Positions 16,344 to 25,670 are shown, counted from the first letter of the stretch. The stretch: DNA of 64,000 nucleotides from Rhodococcus sp. ARC_M5 (GCF_022810405.1 NZ_JALGQE010000019.1:1-64000), one strand, 5' to 3'. Numbers and translations are program-made. The notes: a model not told the origin generated them from the sequence alone.

Positions 16344-16399
16344 GTCGCGTACTTCCCTTCTCAACTGGTGGCCTGACCCTTTGCCCTGCCACGTTTTTT

Positions 16400-16690
16400 C
16401 GCCGTTTCTGGCGTGAGGAGAGAAGTCAGCGCACGGGGACGACGGGGCAACCCCTCGTCTCGGACAGTTTTCGTGGGAGCGCAGCGACTGCTCGACGAAA
16501 AGTGTTCGGAGCCTTGGCCGTAGCGCAGCGGAGCGAGGGGTTGAGGCGGCGGCCACGGGTGATGAATGCTCGCCGGGAGCCAGAACCGCAGTGAAAAAAC
16601 GTCTTCGCTCTTCCACGGTGCGGAGCGCAGCGGAGCTCGATTCGGTGGACACCGCAGGTGGCCTGATCCGCCGGCCGGAACATTTCGGCC
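16400..16690 (-). repeat. Dispersed non-coding repeat, copy A
   Basis: One of the two best-preserved copies. It starts with the short hairpin CGCC...GGCG (16400-16413) next to a T-run. The conserved stem follows: TTTTCGT (16468-16474) and ACGAAAA (16495-16501) around GGGAGCGCAGCG. Further conserved words are GTAGCGCAGCGGAGCGAG and GTGCGGAGCGCAGCGGAG. It lies upstream of the gene starting at 16343 and downstream of the ardC 3' part. No reading frame is conserved between copies. Confidence 0.7.
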
Positions 16691-16709
16691 GGCGAACCTC
16701 CCTGTGCAC

Positions 16710-17483
16710 CTATGCGGCTTGCCCGGTCCCGGTGCCCTCGCCGTCGTCCGACTCGGCGGCGGCAGGATCGAGGGCGTCTGCCAACTCGTGGACGGCGGTC
16801 AGCACTGCTTTCGCGGTGGCGGTGACCTGCTCGAGATCTCCTGCTGCCCATCCGGCGATGTAGCCGACGCTGTAGGCGCTGGTGTCGAGTCCGAGCATCC
16901 CGGCCAGGACGTAGGCGACGGATTCGGCCTCGACCTCCATCCGGCCCCGGTGCAGGTCCTTTCGGGCTTCGGGGCCGATGAGGTCGGGTGCGTGCATGAT
17001 CGCGTGCGCTGCCTCGTGGATCATCGTTTTCGCGGCCGCTGCGGGTTCGAGGGCTGCGTCGACGACGATCCGGTGGGAGCCGTCGGTGGTGGTGTAGCCG
17101 TTCGCGCTGCTGGGGATCGCCTCGCGGGTGACGGTCCAGCCGCGTCCGGTCATGATCGCGGCCACGCGGTCGTAGATCGCGTCCGGATCAGCGCCGGTGA
17201 GCAGCTGGGCGATTTTCTCGGGCTGCGGGTGTCCCTCGATCGGGTCGGTTTGGGAGTGGTCGAACACCGACAGAATCGGGAACGTGGGCACCTTGCGGGT
17301 CTCTTCGTCGCCGGTGTCGGGGTCGGTCTCGGTGACGGTGCGGGAGCTGTAGCCGTAGATCCGGATCGCCCTCTCGCCCTTACGGACCTGCCGTCCGCGT
17401 TGCTGCCAGGCACGGAATCCGGCGACCTGCGTTGCCTCGGGCTTCTGGGCGAGGATCAGCAGGACGTTGTTGAAGAAGGATGC
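16710..17483 (-). pseudogene. ardC: ardC antirestriction gene, 3' part (split by insertion)
   Basis: This encodes the last 257 residues of an ArdC-type protein. The end of the ssDNA-binding N-domain is present (FFNNVLLILAQKPEATQVAGF, GRQVRKGERAIRIYGY), then the metallopeptidase-like C-domain with HEAAH and MEVEAESVAYVLAGMLGLDTS. ArdC binds ssDNA and blocks type I restriction of incoming DNA. The 5' part lies at 28759-28920. Joining the two restores SFHSYS-ASFFNNV in frame, giving 311 residues, the normal ArdC size. A residual frame from 17291 could make a truncated C-domain, but without the ssDNA-binding part it is unlikely to be functional. Confidence 0.85.
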
Positions 17484-17604
17484 GGAATAGCATCAGGTGC
17501 ACGATCGCCGCCTCGCCCGTTGCAGCCGAAACGATCTCACCATGAACTGACCCCCGTTGTGGCCGCACCGGCACGCCATCCGATTCGAGGGCAGACTCGC
17601 TCGT

Positions 17605-17928
17605 ATGAAGGTGGAGATCTTGTACTTCGACGGATGCCCGAACTGGCAGGAAGCTGCGGACCGGGTTCGTGCTGCAGCCAGCCTGATCGGACAGTCAGAC
17701 ATCGAGATCGGACACCGGCTGATCTCCTCCGACGCCGAGGCAGCGGCGTCGGCCTTCGCAGGCTCACCGACCATCCTCGTTGACGGCGTCGACGCCTTCG
17801 ACGATGCCGTGCAACTGACCGAACTTGCCTGCCGCGTCTACTCGACCGACCGCGGCCTGGCGGGTCTGCCGACCGTCGACCAACTCGCCGCGTCGCTGCG
17901 ATCCAAAGGCGAAGCGTTGCAACGATGA
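17605..17928 (+). CDS. Thioredoxin-like small protein
   Basis: A 107-residue protein starting MKVEILYFDGCPNW. The beta-strand followed by a Gly-Cys-Pro turn, and the later GSPTILVDG segment (cis-Pro loop), are typical of the small thioredoxin-fold proteins encoded near heavy-metal and arsenic resistance genes in actinobacteria. Only one Cys is present in the active-site position, so it is not a classical CxxC oxidoreductase. ATG 17605 is chosen by homology; the upstream extension has no features. It is the first gene inside the inserted element. Confidence 0.7.
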   Translation: MKVEILYFDGCPNWQEAADRVRAAASLIGQSDIEIGHRLISSDAEAAASAFAGSPTILVDGVDAFDDAVQLTELACRVYSTDRGLAGLPTVDQLAASLRSKGEALQR

Positions 17929-18075
17929 ACGCAGCGAAGGGTCGCGTCACGCCGACCCTGTCGAACGCCGAGCGGTAGCGTCCGCGCGGCGACCGTGCAC
18001 CTCGGCCCGCACGCACTCCCCGAAGGCACGGCAGCGTTCGCTTCCTCGTGCCGTTCATTGGCGTTAGTGTTGCCC

Positions 18076-18540
18076 ATGCGTATGTCCAGAGCGGTCCCCG
18101 CACTGCCGGTACGGCACATCGAGACAGCAGTCGCTGTCTACACCCGCTCCTTGGGCTTCACGGCGCAGTACTCCGATCCCACCTTCGCCAAGCTCACTCG
18201 AGACGACGTCGAGATCCACCTGTGGGCCGCCGACGACGACAGCTGGAGCAGCCGGCCCGACACCGCACCCTGGCCTGTGTGCAGCGGAGCGGAGACCTTC
18301 CTCGCGGGAACGGCCAGTTGCCGCATCACCGTCGACGAGGTCACCGCGCTGTACGACGAACTCTCGCGCGCGGGCGTTCTGCACCCGGCAGACGCCGGCC
18401 ACCCCGTCGCGACGGACTGGGGGACGATGGAATTCGCGTCCGTGGACGGAGACGGCAACCTGATCACGTTCTCCACGAACACTATCCGGACCGAGAGCTC
18501 ATTCGTCGACGGTGACGGTGACGCTTTCACCACTTCCTGA
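18076..18540 (+). CDS. VOC-superfamily (glyoxalase / bleomycin-resistance-like) protein
   Basis: A 154-residue protein with VOC topology. It begins with an ALPVRHIETAVAVYTRSLGF strand-helix unit. EIHLWA follows, then an insert, and ends with EFASVDGDGNLITF, the usual metal- or ligand-binding final strand. VOC proteins of this form bind glycopeptide drugs such as bleomycin or act on small substrates; which applies is not visible. The ATG at 18076 is chosen because the domain starts there. It converges with the exporter gene at 18565. Confidence 0.75.
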   Translation: MRMSRAVPALPVRHIETAVAVYTRSLGFTAQYSDPTFAKLTRDDVEIHLWAADDDSWSSRPDTAPWPVCSGAETFLAGTASCRITVDEVTALYDELSRAGVLHPADAGHPVATDWGTMEFASVDGDGNLITFSTNTIRTESSFVDGDGDAFTTS

Positions 18541-18564
18541 CCGGCGGTGCCTGGTTTTGCACGA

Positions 18565-19962
18565 TCAGAGTGCGGGGCGTGGCGGGATGACGACGGCGGA
18601 GATCATTGCGGCCAGTGCAGCAGCGGCTGCGGCGAAGAGGAACGCGTGTTGGAACCCGGTGTCACCGCCACCCGCGACGAGGCTGAGTGCAGCGATGCTC
18701 GAGACGGTGGCCACGCCGATGGATGCACCGAATTCGTGGAAGGTGCTCAGCAGGCCGGATGCGATGCCGGCCTCCTCGGGGCCGATCTGTCCGAGCGCGG
18801 TGGCTGAGGCGACGACGAACAGCGCGCCGATACCGAATGCGCCGAAGCTGACGCCGATCGTGGTCGCCGCGGTGGTTGCCCACAGGGCTGGCACAAGTAA
18901 TCCCAACGCTGCGATGAGCATCCCGGCGGTGCCGAGGATTCGTGCGCCCCAGCGGCCGATGAGGCGTCCGCCGAGGTTCGCTCCCGTCATCGTGGCCACG
19001 GCGATCGGTAGGAACAACAGTCCGGTCACGAGGGGGCCGTGCCCGGCGGATTGCTGAAAGTAGAAGGTGCCCAGGAAGAACACTGCGACCATCAGGGCTG
19101 TTGCGATCAGGATCACGAACACTCCGGCACCGACGGGACGTCGGCTGAGCAGTCCTAGGTTCATCAGCGGAGAGGACGCGGCCTGCTGTCGCCAGTAGAA
19201 CAGCAGGTAGAGCGCTGCCGCTGCCCCGGCTGCGGTGAGGGTCTGCGGGTTGGTCCATCCGATTTCACCGGCGACGGTCAACGAGTAGATCGCCGATCCG
19301 GTCGCAGCGGTGACCAGCGCTGCACCGAGAATGTCGAGCGCGGGACGCGGCCCGGGAGCTGGGGCGAGGGGCGGAAGGACGCGCAGAAGGCCGAAAATGA
19401 CGATCAGGCCGACCGGGATGTTGACGTAGAACACCCACGGCCATCCCGGTCCGGCGGTGATCAGGCCACCGAGCAGGACACCGACCGCCGCGCCGCCGCC
19501 GCCCAATGCCGACCAGATGCCCAGGGCGCGGTTGCGTTCGTCGCCGGCGAACAGGCGCACCACCACCGACAACGCCGCCGGTGAGAGCATCGCCGCGCCA
19601 ATGCCTTGGACAATGCGGCCGCCGAGCAGGAACTCGGCATTGGCAGCCAGTCCGGCCGCTAGCGAGCCGGCGGTGAAGACGGCCAGGCCGGCGAAGACGA
19701 TTGGTTTGGACCCGAACAGGTCCGCGCTACGCCCGCCGAGGAGCATCAAGCCGCCGAAGGTCAGGGTGTATGCGGCGACGACCCACGTGACCGCCTCCCG
19801 CGAGAGGGCCAGGTCCATGCCCATCTGCGGTAGCGCGATCGCGACCACTGTGACGTCGAGGATCAGCATGAACTGCGCTGTGCCCAGCAGGGCCAGTGCG
19901 AGCCATCGCTTCGGGTGAAGCCCTTCGCCCGCTTCCGGTGTCGTTTTCGACGTGGTCACCAC
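18565..19962 (-). CDS. MFS drug:H+ antiporter, DHA2 (14-helix) family
   Basis: A 465-residue membrane protein with about 14 hydrophobic helices. Motif A-like GGRSADLFGSK follows helix 2, and the DHA2 signature LDVTVVAIALP lies in helix 1 and GRIVQGIGAAMLSPAALS in helix 4. Such proteins export cationic or aromatic drugs using the proton gradient. It is transcribed divergently from the TetR gene at 20045, and the 82-bp intergenic region holds partly symmetrical AT-rich sequence likely to be the TetR operator. The substrate is unknown. Confidence 0.88.
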   Translation of the reverse strand: MVTTSKTTPEAGEGLHPKRWLALALLGTAQFMLILDVTVVAIALPQMGMDLALSREAVTWVVAAYTLTFGGLMLLGGRSADLFGSKPIVFAGLAVFTAGSLAAGLAANAEFLLGGRIVQGIGAAMLSPAALSVVVRLFAGDERNRALGIWSALGGGGAAVGVLLGGLITAGPGWPWVFYVNIPVGLIVIFGLLRVLPPLAPAPGPRPALDILGAALVTAATGSAIYSLTVAGEIGWTNPQTLTAAGAAAALYLLFYWRQQAASSPLMNLGLLSRRPVGAGVFVILIATALMVAVFFLGTFYFQQSAGHGPLVTGLLFLPIAVATMTGANLGGRLIGRWGARILGTAGMLIAALGLLVPALWATTAATTIGVSFGAFGIGALFVVASATALGQIGPEEAGIASGLLSTFHEFGASIGVATVSSIAALSLVAGGGDTGFQHAFLFAAAAAALAAMISAVVIPPRPAL

Positions 19963-20044
19963 TGCCTCCTAAGTTGTACATAGTTGTTTGAGTTGGACAC
20001 TGGTACCGTAACTCATACAAACGTGTTCGGGAAGTGAGGGTTCT

Positions 20045-20629
20045 ATGACGACCGATACGTCACAGGTAGGCGGTAAACGAGCCGACGCGGTGCGCAACGT
20101 CGAGCGCATCCTCGATGCTGCGATCGTCTGCCTGTCTCGGCGGCAGAACGCCACGATGAGCGATATCGCACGGGAAGCCGGTCTCGGGCGGGTGACGCTC
20201 TACGGTCACTTCGCTTCTCGCCCAGCGCTCATCGATGCCGTGGTGGCGCGTGTGATCGATCGCGGTGAGCAGACGTTGGCTGCGGTCGATCTGGGTGGGG
20301 ATCCCCGAGAAGCGTTGTCCCGGCTCATTCACAGCAGCTGGGAGCTGGTGGACCGGTCACGATCGGTCATTGCCGCCGCCGAGGAAGAACTCCCCCCAGC
20401 GCGTATCCGCGAGCTTCACGACGGCCCCGCGAGCCGGGTCGAATCGTTGATCGAACGCGGACGCAGTGCAGGACTGTTTTCACGTGACATGCCCACCTCG
20501 TGGCAAGTCGCCGTGCTCCATCAGGTCCTTCACGGTGCCGGAGCCGAGATAGCAGCAGGGCGACTGGATTCGATGGACGCACCCGATCTGATCGTGAGGA
20601 CCATCCTTGCTCTACTCGACACCCATTGA
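20045..20629 (+). CDS. TetR-family transcriptional regulator
   Basis: A 194-residue protein with an N-terminal helix-turn-helix (VERILDAAIVCLSRRQNATMSDIAREAGLGRVTLYGHF, residues 20-57) and an all-helical ligand-binding C-domain. Divergent placement beside the DHA2 exporter indicates that it represses that exporter and perhaps its own operon with the downstream MFS gene, whose start is only 3 bp after the TetR stop. Confidence 0.88.
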   Translation: MTTDTSQVGGKRADAVRNVERILDAAIVCLSRRQNATMSDIAREAGLGRVTLYGHFASRPALIDAVVARVIDRGEQTLAAVDLGGDPREALSRLIHSSWELVDRSRSVIAAAEEELPPARIRELHDGPASRVESLIERGRSAGLFSRDMPTSWQVAVLHQVLHGAGAEIAAGRLDSMDAPDLIVRTILALLDTH

Positions 20630-20632
20630 GGC

Positions 20633-21910
20633 TTGGGCGCACCACCTTCCGCTCGGTTGGTCGCACACCGTCGGTTCGGTCGGCGTAGATCGGTGAACCG
20701 CCGCCCTCGTTCACGCAAGACCTTGCCGTTACCTGTGGCGTTGTCGACGGCGGCGGGCGTCCTGGTTGTGTCGTTGTGGGCGAGCGGCGCGCCGTCGATG
20801 GTCTATCCGCTCTTAGCGGATCGGTGGCGCGTAGGTGAGGTCGTCACGACCGCGTTGTTCGCTACCTATCCGGTAGCGCTGGTTCTCGCTCTCGTTGCAT
20901 GTGGGTCTCTCTCGGACTCGATCGGGCGACGCCGCGTACTGCTTGCCGGCGTCGGCATGGTCGCCGTCGGCACTGCGCTGTTCGTGGTCACAAGCGGTCT
21001 CGTCCCGATCTTCATCGGCCGCACTCTTCAAGGACTCGGGGTCGGTATCGCGATGAGTGCGGCCAGCGCCGCACTCGTCGAGTTCGCACCGCGCCGCACC
21101 GCGGCACTGTCCACTTCCGTCAATACGGCGGCGACGGCCAGCGGTACCGCACTCGCGCTCGTTGTCGGCGGTGCGCTCGTGCAGTACTCCGCCTTGCCCA
21201 CCACGTTCCCGTTCGCCATCTTGCTCGGCGTGACGATTGCTCTGCTGCCGCTGGTGTGGTTCCTCCCCGAGGAGGCCACGCGCAGCAATGTTCGATGGCG
21301 GCCCAGTCGGGTGCGAGCACCCGCGAGAACTCGAATGCAGTTCGCCATCGGTGTTGCTTCCCTCACCGTGGCCTTCATGATGGGCGCGGTGTTCATCGGG
21401 CTCGGTGCGCAGATCGTGAGGGATCTCGTCGGTACCGTCGACGCTTTCGTCGCCGCGTGCGCACTTGCGTGTTGGGCTGTTGCCATCGTTCCCGCGTCCA
21501 TCATCGCCCGCCGCGGTTCGCCGACGTCCGCATCTTTGGCCGGTTCGGTGCTTTCCGCCACCGGGTCTGTCAGCCTCGTCGCCGCAGCCAACGTGGACTT
21601 GCTCACAGTCTTCCTGCTCGCTGCGGTCATCAGTGGGGTGGGGTACGGCCTGATGTTCTACGGCGGGCTCGGGATGGTCGTCGCAGCCTCCGAGGCCGAG
21701 ACGCGGGCCGCGACACTGTCGTTGATGTACTTGGTGGCGTACCTGTCGCAGGGTCTCACTGCGGTTGGGATCGGTGCGCTCGCAACCTTCTGGGGGCTCG
21801 ACAGGGCGATCGTGGTGGCGATGCCGACGCTCGCAACACTCAGTGTCGCGAGCGGGGTGTTGGTTCACTGGTTCGCACGACCGAGAGCTGACGTCCGACT
21901 GGCCAGCTGA
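20633..21910 (+). CDS. MFS transporter (12-helix type)
   Basis: A membrane protein of up to 425 residues with about 12 transmembrane helices and the MFS motif GSLSDSIGRRRVLLAG between helices 2 and 3. The basic N-terminal stretch is variable. Starts TTG 20633 and GTG 20693 are both possible and neither has a clear ribosome site; coupling to the TetR stop at 20629 favours the first. Likely a drug or metabolite exporter under the same TetR control. Confidence 0.82.
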   Translation: MGAPPSARLVAHRRFGRRRSVNRRPRSRKTLPLPVALSTAAGVLVVSLWASGAPSMVYPLLADRWRVGEVVTTALFATYPVALVLALVACGSLSDSIGRRRVLLAGVGMVAVGTALFVVTSGLVPIFIGRTLQGLGVGIAMSAASAALVEFAPRRTAALSTSVNTAATASGTALALVVGGALVQYSALPTTFPFAILLGVTIALLPLVWFLPEEATRSNVRWRPSRVRAPARTRMQFAIGVASLTVAFMMGAVFIGLGAQIVRDLVGTVDAFVAACALACWAVAIVPASIIARRGSPTSASLAGSVLSATGSVSLVAAANVDLLTVFLLAAVISGVGYGLMFYGGLGMVVAASEAETRAATLSLMYLVAYLSQGLTAVGIGALATFWGLDRAIVVAMPTLATLSVASGVLVHWFARPRADVRLAS

Positions 21911-21925
21911 ACGATGCACCGACGC

Positions 21926-21941
21926 TACCCCTGGGGGGTAT
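21926..21941 (+). promoter_or_regulatory. CsoR-type copper operator
   Basis: TACCCCTGGGGGGTAT is a near-palindromic GC-box flanked by TA, the form bound by the copper repressor CsoR in actinobacteria. It lies 21 bp upstream of the ATG at 21962, so copper would induce the two plus-strand genes that follow. Confidence 0.7.
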
Positions 21942-21961
21942 GCCCTGTTACCGCCGAGAGC

Positions 21962-22381
21962 ATGAACTCGACGATTCGTCGCACTCGACGGGGCACAGCC
22001 TCGGCGATCGGATTGTTGATTGCAGTGACGGTGTTCGGGGTGTTGTTGATGCATTCTGTGACACCGGCATCGTCGATGGCTGGCCCGATGTCGGAGTCGA
22101 TGACCGGTGGTCATGCCGCGATGGCGTCGACAGCCCCGGGCAGTAGCTCGGCTTCGGTGATGTTCGGGGAACACGATTGTCCGTCGGCGCATCAGATGAT
22201 GCATCCCTGTGTGGGAACTCCGGTGTCGTGGGCCGCGTTGTCCGTCCCGACGATGAGCACCGAGACAGGCCAGTCGCCGACAGCGGTGGACGGGATCGCC
22301 GGGCGCACAGACTCCATCCTGGAGCGCGCACCGCCGTGGACCTTGTGGGAGTTGGACAGATCGGTGACCTTGCGAGTGTGA
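21962..22381 (+). CDS. Secreted or membrane-anchored copper-associated protein (DUF6153-like)
   Basis: A 139-residue protein with an N-terminal membrane helix (AIGLLIAVTVFGVLLMH, residues 15-31) and then a Met/His-rich extracytoplasmic part (GHAAMAS, SAHQMMHPC). Met/His-rich segments and the CsoR-type box in front point to periplasmic copper handling. It resembles the DUF6153 family that accompanies DUF305 genes in Rhodococcus-like genomes; this match is from memory and not verified. Confidence 0.6.
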   Translation: MNSTIRRTRRGTASAIGLLIAVTVFGVLLMHSVTPASSMAGPMSESMTGGHAAMASTAPGSSSASVMFGEHDCPSAHQMMHPCVGTPVSWAALSVPTMSTETGQSPTAVDGIAGRTDSILERAPPWTLWELDRSVTLRV

Positions 22382-22466
22382 CAGGGAGCCCGGTAGACGC
22401 GCGTCGACCGGCGGACCGAAACACGTCACACACCCCTGATTGTCCACTCTTGCAAGGAGATTCCAC

Positions 22467-23093
22467 ATGCGTACCAAAGTCATGGCTTCACTCGCTGCTG
22501 CCGCCGCCAGCGCGTTCCTCGTCGTCGGCTGTAGCAACGACTCGACCGATTCGTCGATGGACGGGCATTCCATGGGCTCGATGTCCTCCGCACCGATGTC
22601 CTCGGCCCAAGCAAGCGCGTCCGCAGAGTTCAACGATGCCGACGTGATGTTCGCGCAGATGATGTATCCGCACCACGCACAAGCAGTCGAGATGGCCGAC
22701 ATGGCGAACGGCCGCACCGACAACCCGGACGTGCTGTCGCTGGCATCGGCGATCGCCGGCGCACAGCAGCCCGAGATGGACCAGATGACGGCATGGCTGA
22801 CCGAGTGGGGCCAGCCCATGCCCGACATGGACATGAGTGACATGGGCGGGATGGACCACAGCTCTGGCAGCGGCATGATGACCGCTCAGGACATGGACGC
22901 GTTGATGGCAGCGTCGGGACCGGAATTCGACCGCCAGTGGTTGACGATGATGATCGCCCACCACACCGGTGCCATCGAGATGGCGAACACCGAAATCGCG
23001 GACGGTTCCAATCCTGACGCCCTGGAGATGGCACGCGCCATCGTCGCCACTCAGCAGCAGGAAATCGAGACCATGCAGCGGCTGCTCGGCTGA
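22467..23093 (+). CDS. DUF305 copper-associated lipoprotein
   Basis: A 208-residue protein. A signal peptide ends in the lipobox LVVGC, with lipidated Cys at residue 22. A Met/Ser/His linker follows, and then two DUF305 four-helix units with the motifs MMYPHHAQAVEMAD and MMIAHHTGAIEMAN. DUF305 proteins are extracytoplasmic and linked to copper or silver resistance. The ATG at 22467 follows AAGGAG. It is probably co-transcribed with the preceding gene from the CsoR-controlled promoter. Confidence 0.88.
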   Translation: MRTKVMASLAAAAASAFLVVGCSNDSTDSSMDGHSMGSMSSAPMSSAQASASAEFNDADVMFAQMMYPHHAQAVEMADMANGRTDNPDVLSLASAIAGAQQPEMDQMTAWLTEWGQPMPDMDMSDMGGMDHSSGSGMMTAQDMDALMAASGPEFDRQWLTMMIAHHTGAIEMANTEIADGSNPDALEMARAIVATQQQEIETMQRLLG

Positions 23094-23111
23094 CCCGGCC
23101 CGCCACACAAC

Positions 23112-23150
23112 GATGGCCGCATCCTCTCCGGCGGAGAGGGTGCGGCCATC
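23112..23150. terminator. Long hairpin terminator between convergent copper genes
   Basis: GATGGCCGCATCCTCT pairs with AGAGGGTGCGGCCATC: 16 bp with a single G-U. It lies between the DUF305 stop (23093) and the P-type ATPase stop (23198), and serves both directions. Confidence 0.8.
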
Positions 23151-23197
23151 AGCGTTTCGCAGTCGTCAGGGCTGCGTTTCCGGTACGAGATCAGCTC

Positions 23198-25366
23198 TCA
23201 CAGTGACGGTGTGCGCTGCGACGGAGGATTGGAACTCCCCTCGTTCAGCGCTCCGGCGATGGTGTCGGGCGTGAGGTCGAGTCGCCGGAGCAGCTGCGCG
23301 TTCGCGGCGACGATGATCGTCGACAGCGACATCAGGATCGCGCCGATGGACATGGGCAGTACGAACCCGACCGGTGCGAGCACTCCTGCCGCGAGTGGGA
23401 CTGAGATGAGGTTGTATCCCGCTGCCCACCAGAGGTTTTGCTTCATCTTTCGGTACGAGGCGCGCGAGAGTTCGATTACCGACAGCACCGACCGCGGGTC
23501 GTCGCTGGCGAGGATCACTCCGGCCGATGCGATAGCGACGTCGGTGCCGGCCCCGATCGCGATACCGACATCGGCTTGCGCGAGCGCTGGGGCGTCGTTG
23601 ACTCCGTCGCCGACCATCGCCACCGTACGTCCTTCGCCCTGGAGTGCAGCGACGGTGTGGGACTTGTCTTCCGGCTTCACCCCGGCGAAGTAGCGGTCCA
23701 CACCGAGTTCGGTCGCGACGGACTTCGCGACGGCATCGGCATCACCGGTGATCATCACGACGGTGATTCCGCGGGCGTGGAGTGCATCGATCGCGGTGCG
23801 TGATTCTGACCGGATCTCGTCGGCGAGCGCGAGTGCACCGATCACGGCCCCGTCGGCGAGGACGTGCAGGATGATCGCCCCGTCACCGCGCCACCGGTCG
23901 GCGACGGCGAGTTCGGATCCGTGTTCCTGCTCGAGCAGCGCGGGCCCGCCGACCTGTACGCGGGTACCGTCGACATTCGCAGAGACCCCGACAGCGGGGG
24001 ACGACTGGAAGTCAGTGGCCGCCGGGACGGTCAGGTTCCGTGATCGTGCGGCACCGATGATGGCGCGTGCGAGTGGGTGCTCTGAGTCGGCTTCTGCGGC
24101 AGCAGCCAAAGCGAGGACATTGTCGGCGGTGCGCCCGTTCGTCACCTCGATTGCGGTGACGGTGGGTTCACCCTTGGTGAGGGTCCCGGTCTTGTCGAAG
24201 AGCACGGTGTCCACTGTGCGCATGGTTTCGAGTGCGAGCCGGTCCTTGACCAGAACGCCGCCGCGGGCGGCGCGTTCGGTGGCGATGGAGACCACCAGCG
24301 GGATCGCGAGTCCGAGTGCGTGCGGGCAGGCGATGACCAGCACGGTGATGGTGCGGATGACGGCGTCGTCGGGCATCCCGACCAGGGTCCACACGGCGGC
24401 GGTGATGATCGCGGATCCGAGAGCGAACCAGAACAGCCAGCCGGCGGCGGTGTCGGCGATGCGCTGAGCGCGCGAGGTCGAGTTCTGGGCGTCGGCGACG
24501 AGCCGGCCGATGCCGGCGAGGGCGGTGTCCTCCCCTACTGCGGTGACCTGGATGCGCAGGCCGGAGTCGGTGGCGACAGTGCCGGCGACGACCTGGTCGC
24601 CGTCGCTGCGGCGGACGGTGCGTGATTCGCCGGTGATCATCGATTCGTCCATGCTCGCCGATCCGGAGACGATGGTGCCGTCCGCGGGTACGCGTCCGCC
24701 GGGGCGGACGACGACGAGATCACCGAGCTGCAGCTCGGCCGGGGATACCTGCACTACGTCGTCGCCGTCGACGCGTTCGGCGGTGTCCGGGAGCAGTGCT
24801 GCCAACGAGTCCAGGGCGGAGGTGGTCTGAGCGAGGGATCGCATTTCGATCCAGTGCCCGAGCAACATGATCACGATCAGCAGGGCAAGTTCCCACCAGA
24901 AGTCGAGCTGATGATCGAGCAGGCCGAGGCTCGCTCCCATCGACGCAATGAATGCGACGGTAATCGCGAGGGCGATGAGCAGCATCATTCCTGGTGCACG
25001 TGAACGGATTTCGCTGACTGCGCCGGTGAGGAACGGGGAACCGCCCCAGACATACATCACGGTGCCCAGTACCGGGGAGACCCACGCGATCCACGCTGCG
25101 TCGGGCAGCGAGTATCCGAGGAGCATCGCGAACATGTTCGAGGCAACGATCACCGGGACGGCGAGGACCAGCATGATCGCGAACAGGCGACGGAACATGC
25201 CGACGTGATCGCCGTGACCGGCATGGCCACCGTGCCCGGTATGGCCTTCGTGTTCAGTCTGCTCGCCGTGTCCGGTGTGGGCTGCGCTGTGTCCAGACGG
25301 GTCGTGGCCCGACTGTGTGCCCGCTGTCTCGGCCACGCCGACATCGGCGTGTGTGTGGTTGTTCAT
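23198..25366 (-). CDS. copB: Copper/heavy-metal P1B-type ATPase (CPH type, CopB-like)
   Basis: A 722-residue protein. The N-terminus (residues 1-60) is His-rich, with no CxxC metal-binding domain. The transmembrane metal site is CPH (residues 347-349), typical of P1B-3 pumps such as CopB. Catalytic motifs are DKTGT (Asp at 391) and GDGVNDAPAL, plus TGES. The pump exports copper from the cytosol. The ATG at 25366 follows AGAAGGAT. It is downstream of the CopZ-like gene and its CsoR-type box, on the same strand. Confidence 0.9.
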   Translation of the reverse strand: MNNHTHADVGVAETAGTQSGHDPSGHSAAHTGHGEQTEHEGHTGHGGHAGHGDHVGMFRRLFAIMLVLAVPVIVASNMFAMLLGYSLPDAAWIAWVSPVLGTVMYVWGGSPFLTGAVSEIRSRAPGMMLLIALAITVAFIASMGASLGLLDHQLDFWWELALLIVIMLLGHWIEMRSLAQTTSALDSLAALLPDTAERVDGDDVVQVSPAELQLGDLVVVRPGGRVPADGTIVSGSASMDESMITGESRTVRRSDGDQVVAGTVATDSGLRIQVTAVGEDTALAGIGRLVADAQNSTSRAQRIADTAAGWLFWFALGSAIITAAVWTLVGMPDDAVIRTITVLVIACPHALGLAIPLVVSIATERAARGGVLVKDRLALETMRTVDTVLFDKTGTLTKGEPTVTAIEVTNGRTADNVLALAAAAEADSEHPLARAIIGAARSRNLTVPAATDFQSSPAVGVSANVDGTRVQVGGPALLEQEHGSELAVADRWRGDGAIILHVLADGAVIGALALADEIRSESRTAIDALHARGITVVMITGDADAVAKSVATELGVDRYFAGVKPEDKSHTVAALQGEGRTVAMVGDGVNDAPALAQADVGIAIGAGTDVAIASAGVILASDDPRSVLSVIELSRASYRKMKQNLWWAAGYNLISVPLAAGVLAPVGFVLPMSIGAILMSLSTIIVAANAQLLRRLDLTPDTIAGALNEGSSNPPSQRTPSL

Positions 25367-25399
25367 CGTGCGAATCCTTCTCTCCACCGAGTTCAGCGG

Positions 25400-25630
25400 C
25401 TACGCGGTGCGTGAATCTGCGGGTTGCGGTTCGGCTGTGTATCCGGCATCGCGAACGGCGGCGACGACCTGGGCGTGGTCGGGCTCATCGGCGCTTGTCA
25501 CCGTCAGCGTCCCCGCCGACGCCGATGCTTCGACCGTGTCGACCCCGGCCACAGCACCGACTTCTTCCCGGACCGACGCCTCGCAGTGTCCGCAGGTCAT
25601 GCCGGTGACTCGGTAATTCGTGGTGATCAT
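25400..25630 (-). CDS. copZ: CopZ-like copper chaperone (HMA domain)
   Basis: A 76-residue protein consisting of one heavy-metal-associated domain, with GMTCGHC at residues 10-16. It would carry Cu(I) to the adjacent ATPase, which itself lacks such a domain. The ATG at 25630 is preceded by GGAG; the upstream extension of the frame runs through the operator region and is rejected. It is the first gene of the copZ-ATPase operon. Confidence 0.88.
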   Translation of the reverse strand: MITTNYRVTGMTCGHCEASVREEVGAVAGVDTVEASASAGTLTVTSADEPDHAQVVAAVRDAGYTAEPQPADSRTA

Positions 25631-25653
25631 GAGGTACTCCTTCATCTTGAGTG

Positions 25654-25670
25654 ATACCCCCAGGGGGTAT
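25654..25670 (-). promoter_or_regulatory. CsoR-type copper operator (perfect palindrome)
   Basis: ATACCCCCAGGGGGTAT is a perfect palindrome around a central A, 24 bp upstream of the CopZ-like ATG, and a half-site (ATACCCCCT) follows at about 25690. This matches the form of CsoR boxes. No csoR gene is in the window. Confidence 0.78.

Noticed and set aside
16344-16709. Upstream extension of the 16056-16343 gene and similar frames in the other repeat copies
   Set aside because: These translate the dispersed repeats; reading frames are not conserved between copies, and better starts with ribosome sites exist at the gene ends.
20813-22876. 687-residue open frame on the minus strand
   Set aside because: It lies antisense to the MFS, DUF6153-like and DUF305 genes, is low-complexity Arg/His/Ser-rich, and has no domain.
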